64,000 nucleotides of DNA. It comes from Rehmannia glutinosa (taxonomy: Eukaryota > Streptophyta > Magnoliopsida > Lamiales > Orobanchaceae). The notes beneath the pieces were generated by a model. That model ran no database searches. It worked only from the letters and a program-made list of their open reading frames with translations, and was not told where the DNA came from. This document shows, piece by piece, positions 23,356-33,212 of the stretch (position 1 is the first letter of the stretch; every line of letters begins with the position of its first letter). A program made the position numbers and the translations under genes. Location: assembly GCA_016081115.2 (NCBI GenBank), contig JABTTQ020002549.1, positions 124,001-188,000 of the forward strand, given 5' to 3'.

Positions 23356-24129
23356 AGATCAATATTTTAAAAATTGAATTGGGGGTTGCACACAATTAGG
23401 TTTATGATCAGCCATCGAAACTGAAATCTCGATTTTGCACCGAATCGAACCACAAATCCAGATTCGGTTTTCAGTTTTTCATTTTCAAAATTTATTTTTC
23501 TCTTTCAAAGTCAACAATGTAATCAATGATCGAATATCCGGAGTACACCAATAGAAGAAAAATCATGGGAAAAAAATGAAAATACACCAAACTATAATAA
23601 TAAAACACAACATACATATGTTCCGGTCTTCCATTTAATTATGCAAAAAAGGATCATAGATGAGAAAACTACCAAGAAAAAAAGAACTCATATACGGATT
23701 GAGATTTCCTGTTACACTACCTTGTATGTTCTTCTCTCTATTCCTTGTATTGGATAACTGACACGCGTACAAGATAATGTCATAATTGTATACGTTTCTT
23801 TCATCCAATATAAATTCAAACAATTTCAGAGTAAAATAAGTAGTGGATTTTGTCTTTGAAAACCATGCCACGTAGGTTTTGACCAAAATTGTATTCCTTG
23901 AACTATATTGTTCTTCAAATTACAGATCTTGTCATTCAAATTCTTGCTAAAATTAAAGAATCAACATAACCACTTCTCCCTAAATTTATCTGAAAATCCC
24001 CAATTACTGAAACCTTCATATATGGTCATAAAAACATAGGTGATAGAAATTATTTGCAAGCAGAAAAATTAAATTTTATAAGGACATTTAGTTTCAAGGA
24101 AATTGATGAAATCGCGCAGAGGAAACAAA
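23356..24129. other. Intergenic sequence
   Basis: AT-rich, with no convincing coding frame. Around 23400-23480 the words cgaaactgaaatc, gaatcgaacc and gattcggttttc look like another hAT-type subterminal repeat, without clear ends. Confidence 0.4.
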
Positions 24130-24260
24130 CTAAAAAGTCTAATTAAGGAAATACGAATTTAATTTGATATTTTTGTTTATAATTATCACTTAGTACATGA
24201 TTATCTAAGATTAGACTATCAAACTTAGTTTAATATAAAAAAGTAGATCGATATTATATG
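24130..24260. repeat. Inverted duplicate of 20330-20480
   Basis: Partner of the repeat described at 20330. It lies about 300 bases beyond the 3' end of RING copy 2. Confidence 0.65.
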
Positions 24261-24562
24261 CTTATCTACTGCCTTAAGTCTTACTTATAATTTGTGAATA
24301 GATAAAGTTGAACATAATATAGGCTGCACTAAAATTTTCAGAGATCGATAACTCACACAATAAAAAGAATTGCAAATAGAATCCCATCAATTTCCCGTGT
24401 TACACAATTATATTTGATTGTGTCAATCAAAAACTAAACATAGGTTATTGCAATTGATAACACATTTCAAATCAACAAAGTTGTTCTACTGTTATAACAG
24501 ATCTATTACCAAAAAAGAGAGAGGAAAAAAAAAGCTCAAACATCCACAATTAATCTTGATTT

Positions 24563-24982
24563 TCATTGTGGTCGTCCTAATGCAATGCCTTTGCAGAGGG
24601 GGCAGACATTCTTCTTCCTCAACCACTTTCTGATACAGCCTGCGTGAAACTCATGGCAACAATCAAGAATCCCGATATTCACATCACCACTTTCTTGGTG
24701 GCCAAGATCATCCAGACAAACTGCACAAACTCTGTCTTCCTTTTTATCTTCCTTACATGGTTTTCTCAATTTTAGGAACTTTCCGATAAAATTCTCAGAC
24801 ATATCACCTTCGTCCACTATAAACATCATCGTACTTTCACCCAGAATCAATGTTTCGTCTTCAATCCTCATCCAGAATGAGATCTGAATCATCTGATCAC
24901 GGGGGTAGTCGGTGAAAATAATAGAGTTCCTATCATGAGGGCCAATATCAGACTCAAGGGCAAAGTTAACATTAGAAGCCAT
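24563..24982 (-). CDS. Small RING-H2 protein, copy 2 (intact; likely E3 ubiquitin ligase)
   Basis: 139 residues if translation starts at MASNVNF (24982). An in-frame ATG lies 21 codons upstream at 25045, but only about 10 bases from the TATA box (25047-25059), so it would precede the transcription start; the downstream ATG is also in the position of the start in the other copies. The RING is complete: C86-x2-C89, C108-x-H110, H113-x2-C116, C127-x2-C130, the C3H2C3 order of RING-H2 domains. Residues 1-85 have no known domain: an acidic stretch (VDEGDMSENF) and a basic KLRKPCKEDKKEDR run before the RING. No signal peptide or membrane segment. Family knowledge suggests an E2-binding ubiquitin ligase; the substrate is unknown. 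It is the only copy in the window with all eight zinc ligands and an unbroken frame. Confidence 0.85.
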   Translation of the reverse strand: MASNVNFALESDIGPHDRNSIIFTDYPRDQMIQISFWMRIEDETLILGESTMMFIVDEGDMSENFIGKFLKLRKPCKEDKKEDRVCAVCLDDLGHQESGDVNIGILDCCHEFHAGCIRKWLRKKNVCPLCKGIALGRPQ

Positions 24983-25046
24983 GAGTTCCGAAATCAAGAA
25001 ATAATAGAGTTTTACGTGAATGATAAATTCTGAAACTGAAACCATA

Positions 25047-25150
25047 TAATTTATAGATTAAAAGTTACCTTAATTGGTTATGTCCTATAGTTAATTAATA
25101 GTTAATTAATAGTTTTCCTTAATTTGTCCTGATAGGATACGGAAAGATAT
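25047..25150 (-). promoter_or_regulatory. Promoter module of RING copy 2
   Basis: On the minus strand, in order: ctttccgtatcctatcagga (near 25150-25128), then after a short ttaattaa-rich spacer ccaattaaggtaactttt (about 25076-25059), then TATA box tctataaattata (25058-25046). Same three-box order as in the other RING copies and the kinase gene. Confidence 0.7.
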
Positions 25151-25260
25151 TTATGAATCAGTTGAGATCACCGTAGAAACTAGGAATTGCAAATCTTATT
25201 TACAATTTTAAATGGCATTAAATTGTCTCTTTTGCCCTCGTGTTTTCCTTTTTTTTTTTT

Positions 25261-25792
25261 TTAAAGTCATCTCCAACCCATTACACCAAAAGAATATTTT
25301 ATTATTTCCTTTTCATTTTGTAGTAACCAAATTTATTTATTTATACAATTATTTCATTTAATTATAGTTTATTATCGTAAATGTAATAAACTAAAAACTT
25401 ATATTCAATTAATATTACATTAATTAATTATATTACAACAATAATATTAAAATTAATATTAGTATCTCTTTTAATTTAATTATAATTATTTGTTATTTAT
25501 TATTATTTATAGAAAATGTTAATTAGTTATTAAAACCAAGTTATATAAATTAATTATGTACAAAATGAGGATACAATTGGAATTTAAATTTGAAGTAGAA
25601 GAGAATTGGAGGGCAAATAAGAGATATTGCATTACACAAAATTTAGTGTAAATGAATAGTGTTACACCAAATTTGGTGTAATACTATTCACCACACCAAA
25701 TTTGGTGTAATGTTTAGAGTTGGGTTGGAGGGAGTTTTTTGCATATTTGGTGTGATAGTGTGGGATTTGAAGTTGGGTTGGAGATGCTCTTA
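25261..25792. mobile_element. Harbinger-like MITE (526 bp) with TTA target duplication
   Basis: The element body is 25264-25789. The left end is aagtcatctccaaccca and the right end, in reverse complement, gagcatctccaaccca, the GAGCATCTCCAACC tip common in plant MITEs. TTA flanks both ends (25261-25263, 25790-25792). Near the right end three copies of the word accaaatttggtgtaat form local palindromes (about 25630-25715). No coding capacity. Confidence 0.75.
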
Positions 25793-26190
25793 GAAAGAGG
25801 GATGAATGTTAAAAGGGAAAGGTTTCAGTGGAAGTATCATAATTGATAATACGAAATTAAATTTGAATTATTTTACTTTTTCTTCATACATACTAAACAA
25901 GAGTACGAAGTTAAATTTGAATTATTTTAAGTATTTTACCTCAATTGTATCAGTAACTTTACTAACTTAAATTTGTATCACAATATTCAACTATTTCAAA
26001 CAGTCCGATAAAAAAACCAAAGAAATTCTAAAAAGCTAAAAAATGCAGTCATGCATTCAAAAAGGCTCAATAAAATTCCCGCCCTCGCAACTTTTGTATG
26101 ATTTAATATGATGAAAAAGAAAGTATATTCGAGGTAGACGAATACAAATAATTCTTCATTTTTCTACAAAGCAATTTTTGAAAATTGGAG
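25793..26190. other. Intergenic sequence
   Basis: AT-rich; I see only a short duplicated phrase (acgaagttaaatttgaatta, at about 25850 and 25903). No gene. Confidence 0.5.
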
Positions 26191-26194
26191 GGAT

Positions 26195-26424
26195 AATACA
26201 AATGAAGCGCAAATTAACAAAGTCTCATTTATCATTCTTGTGGTACACAAATATTACATTAATTCAGTCAATTAAAAACTAACATATTGCAATCAAAATT
26301 ACATTCCATATTTTCATCATATATAAAACTAAATTTTTTATAAGGCAAATGACTTTGCAGAGAGGGCATAAATTCTTGTTGGTCACCATTTTGTGATCGA
26401 CCAACATGATACTCTGGGGCGATC
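26195..26424 (-). pseudogene. RING copy 3: 3' flank and last codons only
   Basis: This block is nearly the same as 30106-30340, which is the 3' flank and the last part of RING copy 4. It includes the end of the RING (words corresponding to HVG, KW and a C-P-L-C-like segment) but with indels, and stops abruptly at 26424 where a Copia LTR starts. The remainder of the gene is absent. It is a truncated paralogue. Confidence 0.75.
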
Positions 26425-26973
26425 TATTAAGTTTACGGACTTGTTCTCTCAACAAAAACCGTGCGGCCTTGGCTCCTTCAATCGCCCCTTGCGATTAGCT
26501 AAGCCAACCTCTCTCTCGAATTGCTTGTGGGTGGAGAAGAATGTAGGAAAGATGGCGAAGGAAAGAACACACAAGGTAAGTTTGGAAGAGAACTCTTTTA
26601 TTCACTCACACTTGCTTACAATGCTTGCTTAGTTACAAATGAGGTTCCTAATTTATTTATACTACTCCACCTCCTTAATGAACGATGGTGATTCATTTGA
26701 TCCAATGATTGGGAGAAGTTCTTTAGAACTCTCCACATAATTCTTACATATTCTACAAGTATACTATAACTTTCTACTCTAATCTACAACCTTCTACATA
26801 GTTCCATACTACTCTATAATATTCTAGAATATTCTAAATTATTTTACCATATTCTATAATCTTCTATAATATTCTAGACTCTTTTAGTATACTCCATACT
26901 CTCTTCTACAATATTCTATATTCTTCTAGAACATTCTAGATTTTTCTACAATATGCTAGATTCTTCTACTACA
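26425..26973 (-). repeat. 3' LTR of Copia 3 (about 549 bp)
   Basis: Starts tattaagtttacggactt, matching the right LTR start tgttaaggttacggactt, and ends ...ttctactaca. The minus-strand TATA box is TATAAATA near 26655-26664. Upstream of it (26740-26973) the sequence is a dense series of ttctaca/attctaga words. The outer boundary at 26973 rests on a TGTAGTAG start and could be off by a few tens of bases. Confidence 0.8.
26822..26936. promoter_or_regulatory. Heat-shock element cluster in the Copia 3 LTR
   Basis: Two perfect three-unit heat-shock elements: ttctagaatattc (26822-26834) and ttctagaacattc (26924-26936), each matching TTCnnGAAnnTTC. Each is followed by a near-match fourth unit. Partial units (ttctaga, ttctaca) occur between and around them. 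They lie about 160-270 bases upstream of the LTR TATA box in the element's own orientation, which is where a U3 enhancer belongs. Binding by heat-shock factors is inferred from the consensus only. Confidence 0.7.
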
Positions 26974-27086
26974 ATGTAATGTTCGTGATGTTTTTTTTTT
27001 TTTTCAATTCTCCCTTCAAAGATCGATATTTTCTCGAGTTATATTTTCTCGTCAATCCATTCCAAGACGTCGAGCCTTATATCTTT

Positions 27087-28571
27087 CTATCGACCCATAA
27101 GGACGCTTTTTATCTTATATATCCATTTATTAGATATGAGTTTAACTAAATCCTGGTTTTGGTACCAAGTCCTTGTCTCATTTTGTCTTAGAGCCATGAT
27201 CTCTTCGCTCATTGATTTTCTCCATTTATTATTTTTAATTGCTTCCTCAAATATCTCGGGTTTTCTCACTTATGGCGCACACAGGATTTGGCTTTCTTTG
27301 TCTACTAGACCTTTTTAATTGTGGTGAAGAGCTTGGATGATCTCCAACATCTTGTGGTGCTTCAATCTCTTCTAATGACTTGGCCTTGTTATTTTCGGTG
27401 TTGCTTTGCGTACTCGATTTTTCAGGACTTTGGCCGCTTCTCGGGAATCTTCAAGTTCTTGTTCTTTTTCGTTTCATCATCACTCTTTTGTGTTTCTAGA
27501 AGTTTCACAAATTTTCTGAAGTTGCTTTTCAATTTCGGTTGAGTCCGTAATTCCAATTTTTGTGGTGTCCACCAAGAGGATGCTTCATCAAATATCACAT
27601 TGCGAGATGTGTAGACCGATTAGTAGTTGGGTCACAACATCTCCATCCTTTTCTTTGGTTTGTCATATCCCATAAATATGCATCTAAAGACCTTCTTGTC
27701 AAACTTATTTCGAGATGACTCAAGACGAACACATAATGACACATCCAAAGACTGGAAGTGGCTTACGAGTTGGTTTAGTTTTCCATAGTTTCTCGAATGG
27801 TGAGTTGAATCCCAGCTTTGCTTGCGGTAGCCTATTGATTACATGTGTTGTTGTCTTCATACCTTCAGCCTAAAACCACGCTGGTACATTTTTAGCATGT
27901 ATCATACTTTGACACGTTTCTGCAAGGTGTCGGTTTTTTTCTTTCTGCTATACCATTCTGTTGGGGGGTGTTTGGACATGTCAGCTGATGGTGTATCTGT
28001 TGGTCCTTCAAATATTGGGAGAATTCTCTCGATGTGTATTCTCCGACTTCTCTTTCAACATTTTCTTTGAAGTCTTTAAATTTTGCAAATACCTCTGATT
28101 TTTCTTTTATAAAGAAAACCCGTACCTTGAGAAGTCATCAATAAATGTCACCATATAGCGCATGCCTTGAATCGAAGGTTGCTTGACCGGTCCAAATACG
28201 TCGGAATGTACTGTCTCTAACGGCTTCTTTGCTCTATAGCTTGATTCTTCAAATGGTAGTTGGTGTGCTTTACCATATTGACAGCCAGCACATATAGTAT
28301 CATCTCTGATCTCCAATAGAGGAAGACCCTTGAGCATTGATTTCATCATCATCAGCTTTAGCTTATGATTGCTCACATGTCGCAGCCTTGCATGCCACAA
28401 ATCTATTTGTTTCATTTCTTGTGTCTTATCTACGTAAGAAGACTCTACTGACATTACGTAGATAGACTCTAACTTTCGACCTTCCATGATAAGTGTACCA
28501 TTAATTTTGTGATTTTGATGCACCTTTACATATTTAGGTCCGAAGAGTACATAATTACCCAAGGTTGTCAA
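27087..28571 (-). pseudogene. Copia 3 pol remnant (pre-integrase, integrase, start of RT)
   Basis: At 28571-28107: IDLWHARLRHVSNHKLKLMM, CAGCQYGKAHQLPF (pre-integrase zinc site) and SDVFGPVKQPS, MVTFIDDFSRYGF (integrase core). Integrase continues in other frames to about 27600. At 27269-27087: EAIKNNKWRKSMSEEIMAL and NKWIYKIK, the opening of Copia RT. After this the frame turns to non-matching sequence and the rest of RT and RNase H is gone. Multiple stops, non-functional. Confidence 0.85.
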
Positions 28572-28917
28572 TTACGCCATTGATAATTGTCTTGCCAATA
28601 TGAGTTATTGGCAATCTTGAGTTGTTAGCAGTCACAACCATTCGGCCTCCCTTGTATTCAGTTGTATTCTGCAGCTTCTCCTTGTCTCCTGTCATATGAT
28701 TGGAACATCCTGAATCAACGATCTAATCTTTTTCATAGTTTATTCATCCAGGGATAACTACTGCTAATGCTTGTTCTTTTCTCTTAGAATTGATTCAACA
28801 ATTTCCTCTCGAGCCTCTTCTATTATCGCCATGGATGCCTCAACATCCCACTCTTCTTCACTGTTATAATTTTCTCGCTTGTTTCATGTTGCTACATTCT
28901 CTTCTGCAGAATTTTTC

Positions 28918-29742
28918 CTATACCAGCATTATCTGGCATAGCAATTTGGAGCCCTTCTTCTTTCCTTTGAACGGCTGACCTTTCTTGTAACAATTTTGTT
29001 TGACTCCCCTTACTTCTGACCTTTTTTCTTCTTTTCTTTTATATTCGTTCTTATCATTCTTATTTTGTGGTCGACCTTTCTTTTTATAACTTAATAAAGC
29101 TTCATCTTCTTTCTTTAATGAAACGTCTGCCATTTGTCTGGTTAGAGCTTCTTGGTCAACCAATATACTTTCAAGGTTGACCAAAGAGGGTTGCTCTGAC
29201 CAACCTTGTATGGCGGCTATAATACCCATAAAATCGGGTCTTAAGCCGTGAATAATTATCCTTCTCATTTTAGCTTCGGGAAATTTACTAGTGGAATCCA
29301 ATTCAGAAATCTCATGACAGAGAGTTTTTACCCTGTTGAAGTATTCACTTATGGTCATCTCCCCTTGTCTGAGTGATAGGAGCTCATTCTCGAGCAGTTG
29401 CAGTTTGAACTCATTCTTCTTGGAAAATAACGTCGCCAAGGTATCTCATGCCTTCTTTGGAGTGCTTGCATCTCTTATATACTCCAACATTTCTTTGTTA
29501 ATCGTAGTCTTGAGTGCATACATAGCTTTTCCTGCCTTGATTTTCCATTTTCTCTAGGCTCCAGGTTCTTCTGGTGCCGTGACCTCATCTCTACCAACGA
29601 CTTCCCACAGATCTTGTCCTTGGAGGTAAGACTCCATGCACGTCTGCCACGTAGTGTAGTTTTGATTATTGAGTTTCTCCATTCCACCTACCACTTGTAG
29701 GTCTGCCATCGTGACTTGGATTACCTTCTCGTAACCAAGCAA
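28918..29742 (-). pseudogene. Copia 3 gag
   Basis: Starts near 29742-29709 (MADLQVVGGMEKLNNQNYTT, then WQTCMESYLQGQDLWEVV), a typical Copia gag opening. After a frame change it continues at 29439-28918 for 173 codons (LYSL-type core NEFKLQLLENELLSLRQGEM, FNRVKTLCHEISELD, IIHGLRPDFMGIIAA). The tail is basic (KKKGRPQNKNDKNEYKRKEE). Gag forms the particle and packages RNA; frameshifts make it dead here. Confidence 0.85.
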
Positions 29743-29845
29743 GTTTCACTATGCTTCACAATCTTAGATTGCGCACGACTCCTCAAGACTCAATAATCTC
29801 CTCCTCAATTGACGATGAACCCACGTCTTATCCAACTTTCCTCAA

Positions 29846-29861
29846 CGTGGCTCTGATACCA
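29846..29861 (-). other. Primer-binding site of Copia 3
   Basis: Minus strand TGGTATCAGAGCCACG, two bases from the LTR end: a very good match to the 3' end complement of initiator-Met tRNA. Confidence 0.92.
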
Positions 29862-29863
29862 CG

Positions 29864-30105
29864 TGTTAAGGTTACGGACTTGTTCTCTCAACAAAGACCG
29901 TGCGGTCTTAGCTCCTTCAATTGCCCCTTGCGATTAGCTTAGCCAATCTCTCTCTCGAATTTCTTGTGGGTGGAGAAGAATGTAGGAAACATGACTAAGG
30001 AAAGAACACACAAGGTAAGCTTGGAAGAGAACTCTTTTATTCACTCACACTTGCTTACAATGCTTGCTTAGTTACAAATGAGGTCCCTAACCTATTTATA
30101 CTACT
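29864..30105 (-). repeat. 5' LTR of Copia 3, truncated
   Basis: Aligns with 26425-26665 and then stops right after the TATA region at tatactact. The heat-shock-element part is missing. The next base begins the RING 3' flank. Confidence 0.88.
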
Positions 30106-30254
30106 ACAAATGAACTGCAAACTAACAAAGTCTCATTGATCATCTATTTCTTGTGGTACACAAATATTACATTGATTTAGTCAATTAAAAACTAACATAT
30201 TGCAGTCAAAGTTACAGATTCCATATCTTCATCATATATATAAACTAAATTCTT

Positions 30255-30617
30255 TTATAAGGCAATGGCTTTGTAGAGAGGGCATAAACTCTTGTTGGTC
30301 AGCCATTTTGTGATGCAGCCAACATGATACTCTGGGGGCAGTCAACAACATAATCTCTTCTTCTTCATTGCTAATACCACTAGTCGATGGCAATGGCATG
30401 GCAGGATAGTACGTGAAATTTTGATGTTTAAAGTATGTGGGTTGCACAACATATGGGAGGGTAGAATGGTAATTTCATCATCAAGCGGGACGACGACATG
30501 ACCGCGGCTTCTCCGAACAGGACGTGATGTTGCGTCTCTGTCGTCAATCTCTTCAAGTGGAAATATTGACTCGATAATTTCCAGTTGTGGTTGAACTTCA
30601 CCAAGAAGATGAGCCAT
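30255..30617 (-). pseudogene. RING-H2 protein, copy 4 (broken)
   Basis: Start at 30617 gives MAHLLGEVQPQLEIIESIFP, then VRRSRGHVVVPLDDE. A shift of frame leads to TYFKHQNFTYYPAMPLPSTS and SNEEEEIMLL. The basic linker and the first half of the RING (first two cysteines) are deleted. The C-terminal half survives out of frame as EYHVGCITKWL, then CPLYKAIAL, with Tyr where the last zinc cysteine should be. Stop at 30255. The shared N-terminus with copies 1 and 5 shows a common gene model. Not a working RING. Confidence 0.8.
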
Positions 30618-30689
30618 GGAATTTCTACTTTTAATTTGATGCACATCGGTTCAGAATTCTAACCAATGTTTGTTTACGTTAATAATAGG

Positions 30690-31321
30690 ATCTCATGGAA
30701 TGATGTGATTTATAGATGACAAGTTATCATAACCGTGTCCTAATAGGAGAAGAGAAGATATGTTAATAGATGAGAAGTTACCTTAATAATTGTATTCTAA
30801 TGGAATATCCAAAGATTTGTGTATATATGGTAACCCACTAAATATAACACCTACATTATTTACATTATTTACATTATTTACATTTTTATTTTAATGATAA
30901 AATACTATTTTATAAGTGGTGGAGACTGTTTAGATTCATTTAAGTTAAGACGTGAAATTGGAAACTTAATTTGATTTTCTGGATAATGTAAATGAATATT
31001 TTAAGATAGTTTTAGGTGTTAATTTCTATCACACATGAATCTAGCACATTATAAGTGGATTAAGATTAAAATTTATTGGGCTATGGTCAAAATCAGGTCA
31101 TACCCAAATAACATGAATAATAAATATGTTGAGTTAGAGCTAGCTAACATGAAATTACAAAATTAACCTCTTTGACTTTGATTGTGTTTTTTATTATGTT
31201 ATTTTTTTTTGCAATATTATTGATCGATTGGATATATTAATAGTTAGTACAATAATTGAATACACATGTCATTTTAAAATATATTTGTCGTACAACATAC
31301 ATATCATTATATCTATCTATC
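30690..31321. repeat. Segmental duplicate of 51415-52090 (RING/kinase upstream region)
   Basis: Colinear similarity over about 630 bases: tttatag...agttatcataacc, gtcctaatagga, gagaagttaccttaat, gtgtatatatggtaac, aagtggtggag, cacattataagtggatt, gttagagctagctaacatga and the final tatctatctat. The same words in the same order occur upstream of the kinase gene. It ends at the insertion point of the LARD-like element (31321). Confidence 0.8.
30705..30830 (-). promoter_or_regulatory. Promoter modules of RING copy 4 (two copies)
   Basis: On the minus strand a distal module (ttggatattccattagaata then aattattaaggtaacttctc, 30815-30768) and a proximal one (ctcctattaggacacgg, gttatgataacttg, tctataaatc, 30765-30707). 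The TATA-like box is about 95 bases from the start codon. Confidence 0.6.
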
Positions 31322-31634
31322 TAGTCGATCCCAAAAATTACTCCGCTCCTCAGGATTCATGCTCCGACTGAACTCCTTCGTTGACCTGCACAAAAGGGGG
31401 GCCGGAGGGTTACTCCGGCGTACCCTCTCTGATGCTCAAGTCAGAACTCTATGGAAAGAGAATAATTAAATAATTCATGGTAATGTAGAAGAGAAGAGGA
31501 TAGAATACCCCATTTATATAAGATTCTACCAAGTAGAGCCCTAATAGAGTCCATATTCGTATTTGGGCCCATTTCTAATATTGAGGCCCAAATTCTATTG
31601 ATCCAATTCAATAGGGCCAATTTCGGCCGTATCA
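31322..31634 (-). repeat. 3' LTR of the LARD-like element
   Basis: Plus strand runs from tagtcgatcccaaa to ggccgtatca. On the minus strand it starts TGATACGGCC. It is directly followed, in plus orientation, by attagtccccccactcttg, the polypurine tract in reverse (31635-31655). Confidence 0.9.
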
Positions 31635-32096
31635 ATTAGTCCCCCCACTCTTGTTGTTCACAAAGTGAATTGCAAGAGTAGAATTGTTTCTCATAGCATA
31701 TTTTAATAAGTGTTCAAAATCACCATCTAACTCAGTTTTCACAATGTGGCTACAGTAGGTCTTCTGACCTCACTAACCCATCTCTCATGTTGTATCAAAA
31801 CTAGACAAGCTTTATAGATCAATCAAGTATATATAGGAGATCATGGGTTGGCAAGTCCCCCAAATCTGAAGACTGATAAATAATTTGTACTAATCAAGTT
31901 CATAAAAGATTGTGCTCACAATAATTGGACTATTCAAGAAATTCAAGTTGTAATGTGGCTAATAAATAATTTAAGTTATATATAATCACCAAATGTGTCA
32001 ACAAATCAAGGCATCATCAAAGGACTCACAAACAATAGCTACTAAAAATACTTAAATTATTGAAAAATCCGACCCATCAATGGGTTAATGTTAAAT

Positions 32097-32242
32097 AATA
32101 ATCAATAAACCCTGGAATTGATTGTAGCTCAGTTGGTTTGAGCATTTGTAAACCAGGCTATTGACATGGGATCAAATCCTACCCGTCTCACCCCTATCAT
32201 GACTTTGTAATTGTACTCAAAAAAAAATAATCAATAAACCCT
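32097..32242 (+). mobile_element. tRNA-derived SINE with 17-bp target duplication
   Basis: The body is 32114-32225 (112 bp). It contains a Pol III A box (tagctcagttgg, 32125-32136) and B box (ggatcaaatcc, 32168-32178), a short 3' part ending in a run of A, and is flanked on both sides by aataatcaataaaccct (32097-32113 and 32226-32242). This is the standard structure of a short plant SINE. The duplication is perfect, so the insertion is relatively young. Confidence 0.88.
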
Positions 32243-32624
32243 CTTGAAAAATTAATGTATAATCGATATGTTGGTATAAATCAAGCCATAGCCTACTGCT
32301 AATTGACAAGTGAATAGGTCTTTTTCCACAGTTTGGAGATATCAATTTTTGGTTCAGGCTAAACTAACCAATTAGTCCCCCCACTCTTGTAGTTTATAAT
32401 ATCATGAACTATAAGAGTAGAGTCATTCTCATCTTTGTCGAATCATGACTTATCTCGATTGAAGTTCCTAACATCGAAGTGTTATTTAATAAGCAATCAT
32501 ATCTCATCAAATTCGTTAAGGGCAACCGCCCATCAATGTTTGAAGGTCGGATCGAACTTATTACTTATTGTCAAAAAGCGCGCGCCCATCAAAGTTCATC
32601 TCCCCCGACTCTAAAGTGTTTAAA

Positions 32625-33212
32625 CCACGAAATGGCTCGCCTGGCCCAGATTTTGAAGCCGTTCAAACCAGGCGAGTTGATGCGATTCCATCCCCGTAAA
32701 TAAGTTCATCCGCCCGGAAGTTGTTCAAACCAGAAATGGCTCATCTAGCCCAACTTCGGCCGTTCAAACCAGACGAGTTCGGGACAGTTCCATCGCACGT
32801 GAATAAGTTCATCCGCCCTGACTTGTAGTCGTTCAAACCAGGAAATGGCTCATCCGCCCAGCCGGCCGCTCAAACCATGAGTTTGGGATAGTTCCATTGC
32901 CCGTAAATAAGTTCATCCGCCCGGCTCGGAAGTCGCTCAAACCAGAAATGGCTCGCCTGGCCCACTTCAAAGTCGTTTCAAACCAGACGAGTTTGGGACA
33001 GGTTCCATCGCCCGCAAATAAGTTCATCCGCCTAGCTCGGAAGTCGCTCAAATCAGAAATGGCTTGTCCAGCCCGGCTTGGCCGTTCAAACCAGGCGAGT
33101 TCGGGACGGTTCCATCGCCCGTGAATAAGTTCATCGGCCCAGCTTGTAAGTTGTTCAAACCAGGAAATGGCTCGTTTGGCCCAGCTTCGAAGCCGTTCAA
33201 ACCAGACGAGTT
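32625..33212. repeat. Tandem array, about 108-bp unit, six copies
   Basis: The phrase aaatggct starts at about 32630, 32735, 32844, 32947, 33058 and 33165, i.e. every 103-111 bases. Each unit also carries gttcaaaccag (twice), gttccatcgcccg and aataagttcatccgcc. It is much richer in GC than the flanks. Confidence 0.9.

Larger units (their letters stand above)
26425..30105 (-). mobile_element. Ty1/Copia element 3, internally and terminally deleted
   Basis: Direct repeats (26425-26973 and 29864-30105) flank gag and part of pol on the minus strand. The right LTR lacks its outer half. RT is cut after its first motifs and RNase H is missing. The left flank is RING copy 3, the right flank begins with the equivalent 3' flank of RING copy 4. 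Confidence 0.9.

Noticed and set aside
24983..25045. Upstream ATG of RING copy 2 as the true start
   Set aside because: It lies about 10 bases from the TATA box and would be before the transcription start; the next in-frame ATG fits the other copies.
32125..32178. Functional tRNA gene
   Set aside because: A and B boxes are present but the cloverleaf is not complete; the A-rich tail and the target duplication identify a SINE.
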